In this document: positions 6,044 through 8,708 of the stretch, piece after piece
How positions within the stretch are numbered: the stretch's first letter is position 1
Layout: each line of letters starts with the position of its first letter
Assembly (NCBI GenBank): GCA_035687895.1
Contig: DASRUE010000132.1
Span: 1 to 8,708, forward strand
Reading direction: 5' to 3'
Source: JAERML01 sp035687895
GTDB lineage: Bacteria > Bacteroidota > Ignavibacteria > UBA10030 > UBA6906
DNA length: 8,708 nucleotides
Program-made: the position numbers and the translations under genes
The notes under the pieces: model-generated
What the model saw: only the letters and a program-made list of their open reading frames with translations
Databases searched by the model: none
What the model was told of the DNA's origin: nothing

Positions 6044-7312
6044 TCACGAAGGCTTCAATAGCACCATCACCTCAACGTCCGCGGTTCCCGGAAACATGTC
6101 AAACGGGATGGCGGTCTCCATTGCGTATCCCGCTCTCTTCCAGCGGTCGAGCTCCCCCGGCATCAGATCAATATTGCAGAAAAGATGGAGGATGCGATGC
6201 AGCCGATGCTCGGCGATTTCTTCAATAACGCCCGGCGCGGTTCCGTTGCGTGGTGGATCGAGAATGGCAACATCGTCAGGGACGGCGTTCTGCAACAGCG
6301 AAAGAAGGGATTCTCCGGTGATCTCACTCCTGATGAAGCGCGCGTTCGAAACACGCTGCCGTTTCGCGTTGGCGATGGCGGATTGGACCGACTGATGGGA
6401 AAGCTCCACGCCGACAACAGCACGGGATTGTTCGGCCAGACAAAGAGAAAAAAGTCCATAACCGCAATAGAGATCGAACAGCTTGCTTTCTTTGGAAAGC
6501 TGCAGCAGGGCTCCCGCTTTCTCGACTATGGCTGGTACGAGTGACAGATTCACCTGTGAGAAAGAGAGGGGAGAGAAGAGGAAGCTCCGTTCCGCCACAC
6601 GCTGGGACAACTCTCCCTTTCCATAAAGCTTCCGGACGCTCTGACGCATCCGCGTATTCCTTGCACCCAGATAGTACCTTCCGTCGGAATCGTCTTCATA
6701 GAGAAAAACACCGGTGACATTCTTGAACGTGTGCGTCAGCGATTTGGAGAGTGTGTTTGCGGCATGCACCACGGGAGGAAGGAGGGAACTGACATTGAAG
6801 ATCACGGCGAACTCCTGGTAGTTCCCCTTCACGATCACATAATTGAGATGCTCACCCAGAGTCCACCCGTACGGCTTTGCGAGAGACTCCTGGATCTTCA
6901 CATACACCTTCGCGTGATCATCCGGCTCGATGGCGCACCGGATCACCTGAAACGACCGATCCGCCCCGTCCCGTGAAGGATCGATGAGACCAAGGACCGT
7001 ACCGGTTTTGGATTGGTAGGTCTTCCTCTTCGTGATGGTTCTGTATGCCCGGCCGAGCGGAGAACGAACAAGTGGGGCCAGTTGGCCACCCTTTAGATTG
7101 GCAGACCAGAAACGCTGGAGGGCGGCATCCTTAAGCCGGATTTCATCATCATATGCGAGACGCACCGCATGGCAGAGACGACAGGTCAATCGCCGTTGGG
7201 ATTGACACTCGCCTTCTTCGAGCCGTCGTGGCGGAAGAGATGCGGACTGGATTTCCGCGGAAAGGTATTCGTCGAAGGTCTTCAATGAGGATGAATGTGA
7301 CGCTCCAGACAA
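6044..7312 (-). CDS. SAM-dependent RNA (uracil-5-)methyltransferase, TrmA/RlmC/RlmD family
   Basis: About 422 residues from TTG 7312. This family methylates uracil C5 in tRNA or 23S rRNA. Candidate Fe-S ligands are Cys36, 44, 47 and 126 (CX7CX2C plus a distal RCAIEP Cys; RlmD has CX5CX2C). LFSPLSFSQVN matches the family's F-x-Q-x-N segment. The SAM site is LFDLYCGYGLFSLCLA (278-293), with VVGVELS after it; ILDPPRNG is at 350-357, and FCNID with Cys379 replaces the usual SCNP catalytic-Cys motif; the end DVEVMVLLKP matches the family HVE-LL tail. No N-terminal TRAM domain is seen, so which uracil is modified cannot be told. The start is uncertain: the frame is open to a GTG at 7411 but that would overlap the aminotransferase by 94 bases; TTG 7312, five bases beyond its TAG, and TTG 7285 are alternatives, all without a convincing Shine-Dalgarno. 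Co-transcription with the aminotransferase is likely. Confidence 0.88.
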   Translation of the reverse strand: MSGASHSSSLKTFDEYLSAEIQSASLPPRRLEEGECQSQRRLTCRLCHAVRLAYDDEIRLKDAALQRFWSANLKGGQLAPLVRSPLGRAYRTITKRKTYQSKTGTVLGLIDPSRDGADRSFQVIRCAIEPDDHAKVYVKIQESLAKPYGWTLGEHLNYVIVKGNYQEFAVIFNVSSLLPPVVHAANTLSKSLTHTFKNVTGVFLYEDDSDGRYYLGARNTRMRQSVRKLYGKGELSQRVAERSFLFSPLSFSQVNLSLVPAIVEKAGALLQLSKESKLFDLYCGYGLFSLCLAEQSRAVVGVELSHQSVQSAIANAKRQRVSNARFIRSEITGESLLSLLQNAVPDDVAILDPPRNGTAPGVIEEIAEHRLHRILHLFCNIDLMPGELDRWKRAGYAMETAIPFDMFPGTADVEVMVLLKPS

Positions 7313-7317
7313 TGAAA

Positions 7318-8640
7318 CTACGCCGACAACCGGGCGAGGGCGTTCCTCAGTCTCGGCAGCATTTGTGCAATCTCTGCAACGGAGACTGCACCGACGGAAA
7401 GCCGGAACCACCCCGTGTTTTCCGTAGAACCAAAAGCCTGGAACGGAACGATCGCCAATTGCGCCTGCGCGAGGAGGTACTTGCGGATCTCCTCATTTGT
7501 ATGAAGTGTCGTTCCATCCGGGGTCTTCTTGCCAATCAATGCAAACCTGGCGCTAAGATAAATTGCCCCCATCGGCGTAATCGCGTCCACCGCAAAACCT
7601 TCCTTCCGGAGGGCCATGACGCCCTTGAACAATGCATTGAGCCGTTCTTCGATGCCAGCTTTCATTTCCCGGTGATATGATATGATTTCCTCGGTGGCGC
7701 TGAGAAGCTTTGCCGTTGCTACCTGCTCGGCACGCGGCGACCATGCACCTACATGGCCAAGAAATCCTGCCATTTTTTGGCTGACATCCGGAGGCGCAAC
7801 AGTCCAGCCGACACGCACGCCCGTGGCGGCAAATGGTTTGGAAATACCATCGACGAAAATCGTGTATGGTTCGATCGCCGATCTGAGACTGACCGGAGTG
7901 TAATGGGCGGTGGCACCAAACGTCAACATCCAGTACACCTGATCATAGAGAAGATACAGCGGCCGCTCCGATGCGCCGCGGCGGAGGTTCTCTTCGATGA
8001 CAAGGTCGCAGATGGCTTCGAGCTGGTCTTTTGAGAATGCGGTTCCAGTTGGATTGAGAGGAGAATTGAGTGCCAGCAATCGCGCACCACGCACGGCGTC
8101 CTCGAGGAGAGAGCGTGTCGGCAGGAATGCGTCCTCCTGCCCGCAACTCACCGGTCTCCCGACAGCACCAACAAGATGGCAATAGTGGTTGTTATTCCAT
8201 GACGGTACCGGATACACCACGACGTCGCCAGGATCAACCACTGCACAATACGTGGCGTAGATTCCCGGTCGCGATCCACCGGTGATCAACACGGATTCCA
8301 GAGGATACCGGAGGCCAAGCCATCGTTCGTAGAACGCCTGCACGGATTTCCTGAGCACCAGCATTCCGTCGGAAGGGGGGTAGTTCGTTTCGCCCCGGTC
8401 CAGCGCCTCCTTGATGTTCTCTTCCAGGAATTTTGGAATCCGGAACTCAGATGGGCTGAAATCGCCAACAGTCAGATTGCAGATCTGCTTCCCCTCCGCT
8501 GCCATTGTCCGGATCTCGGTGGCGATCTTGAGGATCTCCGACCCGATCAGTCCTTTCGCCATAGCTGAGGCCCGACCGTTTGAAGCAACTTCTTTTCCTC
8601 CCGCTATTCGGCCAATGGCTGCCGAGGTTTCCCTGTGCAT
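7318..8640 (-). CDS. PLP-dependent class I/II aminotransferase
   Basis: 440 residues, fold type I, cytoplasmic. The enzyme should transfer an amino group between an amino acid and a 2-oxoacid; its substrate is not evident. Landmarks: NLTVGDFSP (55-63) and TNYPPSDGMLVLR (85-97) at the substrate and dimer interface, GGSRPGIYATY (121-131) at the phosphate pocket, the unusual Asn-rich PSWNNNHY (146-153), NSPLNPTGT with Asn196, LYDQVYW with Asp233 bonding the pyridine nitrogen, DGISKPFAATGVRVGW with Lys268 as the Schiff-base lysine, and WFRLSVG with Arg413 binding the substrate carboxylate. Every catalytic residue expected is present. The ATG at 8640 has AGGGGAG at 8647-8653 with six bases of spacing; family similarity starts near MAKGLIGSEIL (27-37), so the first 26 residues are a poorly conserved leader, and Met27 is the alternative start. 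It is first in a probable operon with the RNA methyltransferase. Confidence 0.93.
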   Translation of the reverse strand: MHRETSAAIGRIAGGKEVASNGRASAMAKGLIGSEILKIATEIRTMAAEGKQICNLTVGDFSPSEFRIPKFLEENIKEALDRGETNYPPSDGMLVLRKSVQAFYERWLGLRYPLESVLITGGSRPGIYATYCAVVDPGDVVVYPVPSWNNNHYCHLVGAVGRPVSCGQEDAFLPTRSLLEDAVRGARLLALNSPLNPTGTAFSKDQLEAICDLVIEENLRRGASERPLYLLYDQVYWMLTFGATAHYTPVSLRSAIEPYTIFVDGISKPFAATGVRVGWTVAPPDVSQKMAGFLGHVGAWSPRAEQVATAKLLSATEEIISYHREMKAGIEERLNALFKGVMALRKEGFAVDAITPMGAIYLSARFALIGKKTPDGTTLHTNEEIRKYLLAQAQLAIVPFQAFGSTENTGWFRLSVGAVSVAEIAQMLPRLRNALARLSA

Positions 8641-8688
8641 GGATGTCTCCCCTGATTGTTCGAGAACGGTGACGGATCCAATATATGA

Positions 8689-8704
8689 AATTCTCCTGAG
8701 AATT
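8689..8704. promoter_or_regulatory. 16-bp palindrome and AT-rich box upstream of the aminotransferase
   Basis: AATTCTC-CT-GAGAATT is a perfect 7-bp inverted repeat with a 2-bp spacer, about 50 bases upstream of the aminotransferase ATG. On the minus strand it is followed immediately by TTCATATATTGG, where TATATT could be a -10 element. Size and position suit a dimeric repressor operator, but the window ends four bases later and the site could instead belong to an upstream gene. Confidence 0.35.
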
Positions 8705-8708
8705 CACT

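Noticed and set aside
7313..7411. Longer methyltransferase start at GTG 7411
   Set aside because: It would overlap the aminotransferase by 94 bases, has no Shine-Dalgarno, and the added residues match no family domain.
7153..7680. 175-codon plus-strand ORF across the methyltransferase/aminotransferase junction
   Set aside because: Antisense to both genes, Arg-rich shadow composition, no domain recognised.
8447..8707. GTG-started minus-strand ORF running into the aminotransferase leader
   Set aside because: It is out of frame with the aminotransferase, whose own ATG has a strong Shine-Dalgarno and whose motifs are intact.

Overview
The window looks like ordinary chromosomal sequence from a moderately GC-rich Gram-negative bacterium, probably of the Bacteroidota/Ignavibacteria/Chlorobi (FCB) group. 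The evidence is an outer-membrane-type beta-barrel, a remnant of the C-terminal sorting / FlgD-Ig-like domain common on secreted proteins of that group, and several gene starts with weak or no Shine-Dalgarno sequence. This placement is inferred from a few features only. I saw no tRNA, rRNA, CRISPR array, insertion sequence or phage gene.

Layout: (1) 1-2420, plus strand: the 3' part of an outer-membrane beta-barrel gene, coupled by a one-base overlap to a membrane-anchored ferredoxin-flavoprotein oxidoreductase with an apparently permuted FAD fold. (2) 2421-2612: convergent spacer with a good intrinsic terminator for the minus-strand gene. (3) 2613-4883, minus: polyphosphate kinase 1 with a basic N-terminal extension. 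(4) 4884-5029: divergent promoter region. (5) 5030-5686, plus: exported D-Ala-D-Ala dipeptidase of the VanX/DdpX type. (6) 5687-6043: a stretch that looks empty but holds, on the minus strand, a 37-residue single-helix membrane protein ORF with a strong Shine-Dalgarno, preceded by a frameshifted remnant of a secretion/sorting domain. (7) 6044-8640, minus: a TrmA/RlmD-type RNA uracil methyltransferase directly downstream of a class I/II PLP aminotransferase, probably one transcript. (8) 8641-8708: leader of the aminotransferase with a 16-bp palindrome.

Functional links: only the barrel plus oxidoreductase pair (overlapping genes, one at the outer and one at the inner membrane, suggesting a redox-linked envelope function) and the aminotransferase plus methyltransferase pair (tight spacing, no obvious metabolic link) look like operons. 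Polyphosphate kinase and the dipeptidase are divergently arranged single genes. No complete new defence or mobile system is evident. The most rewarding items are the permuted oxidoreductase with its barrel partner, the small membrane ORF and the decayed sorting domain.
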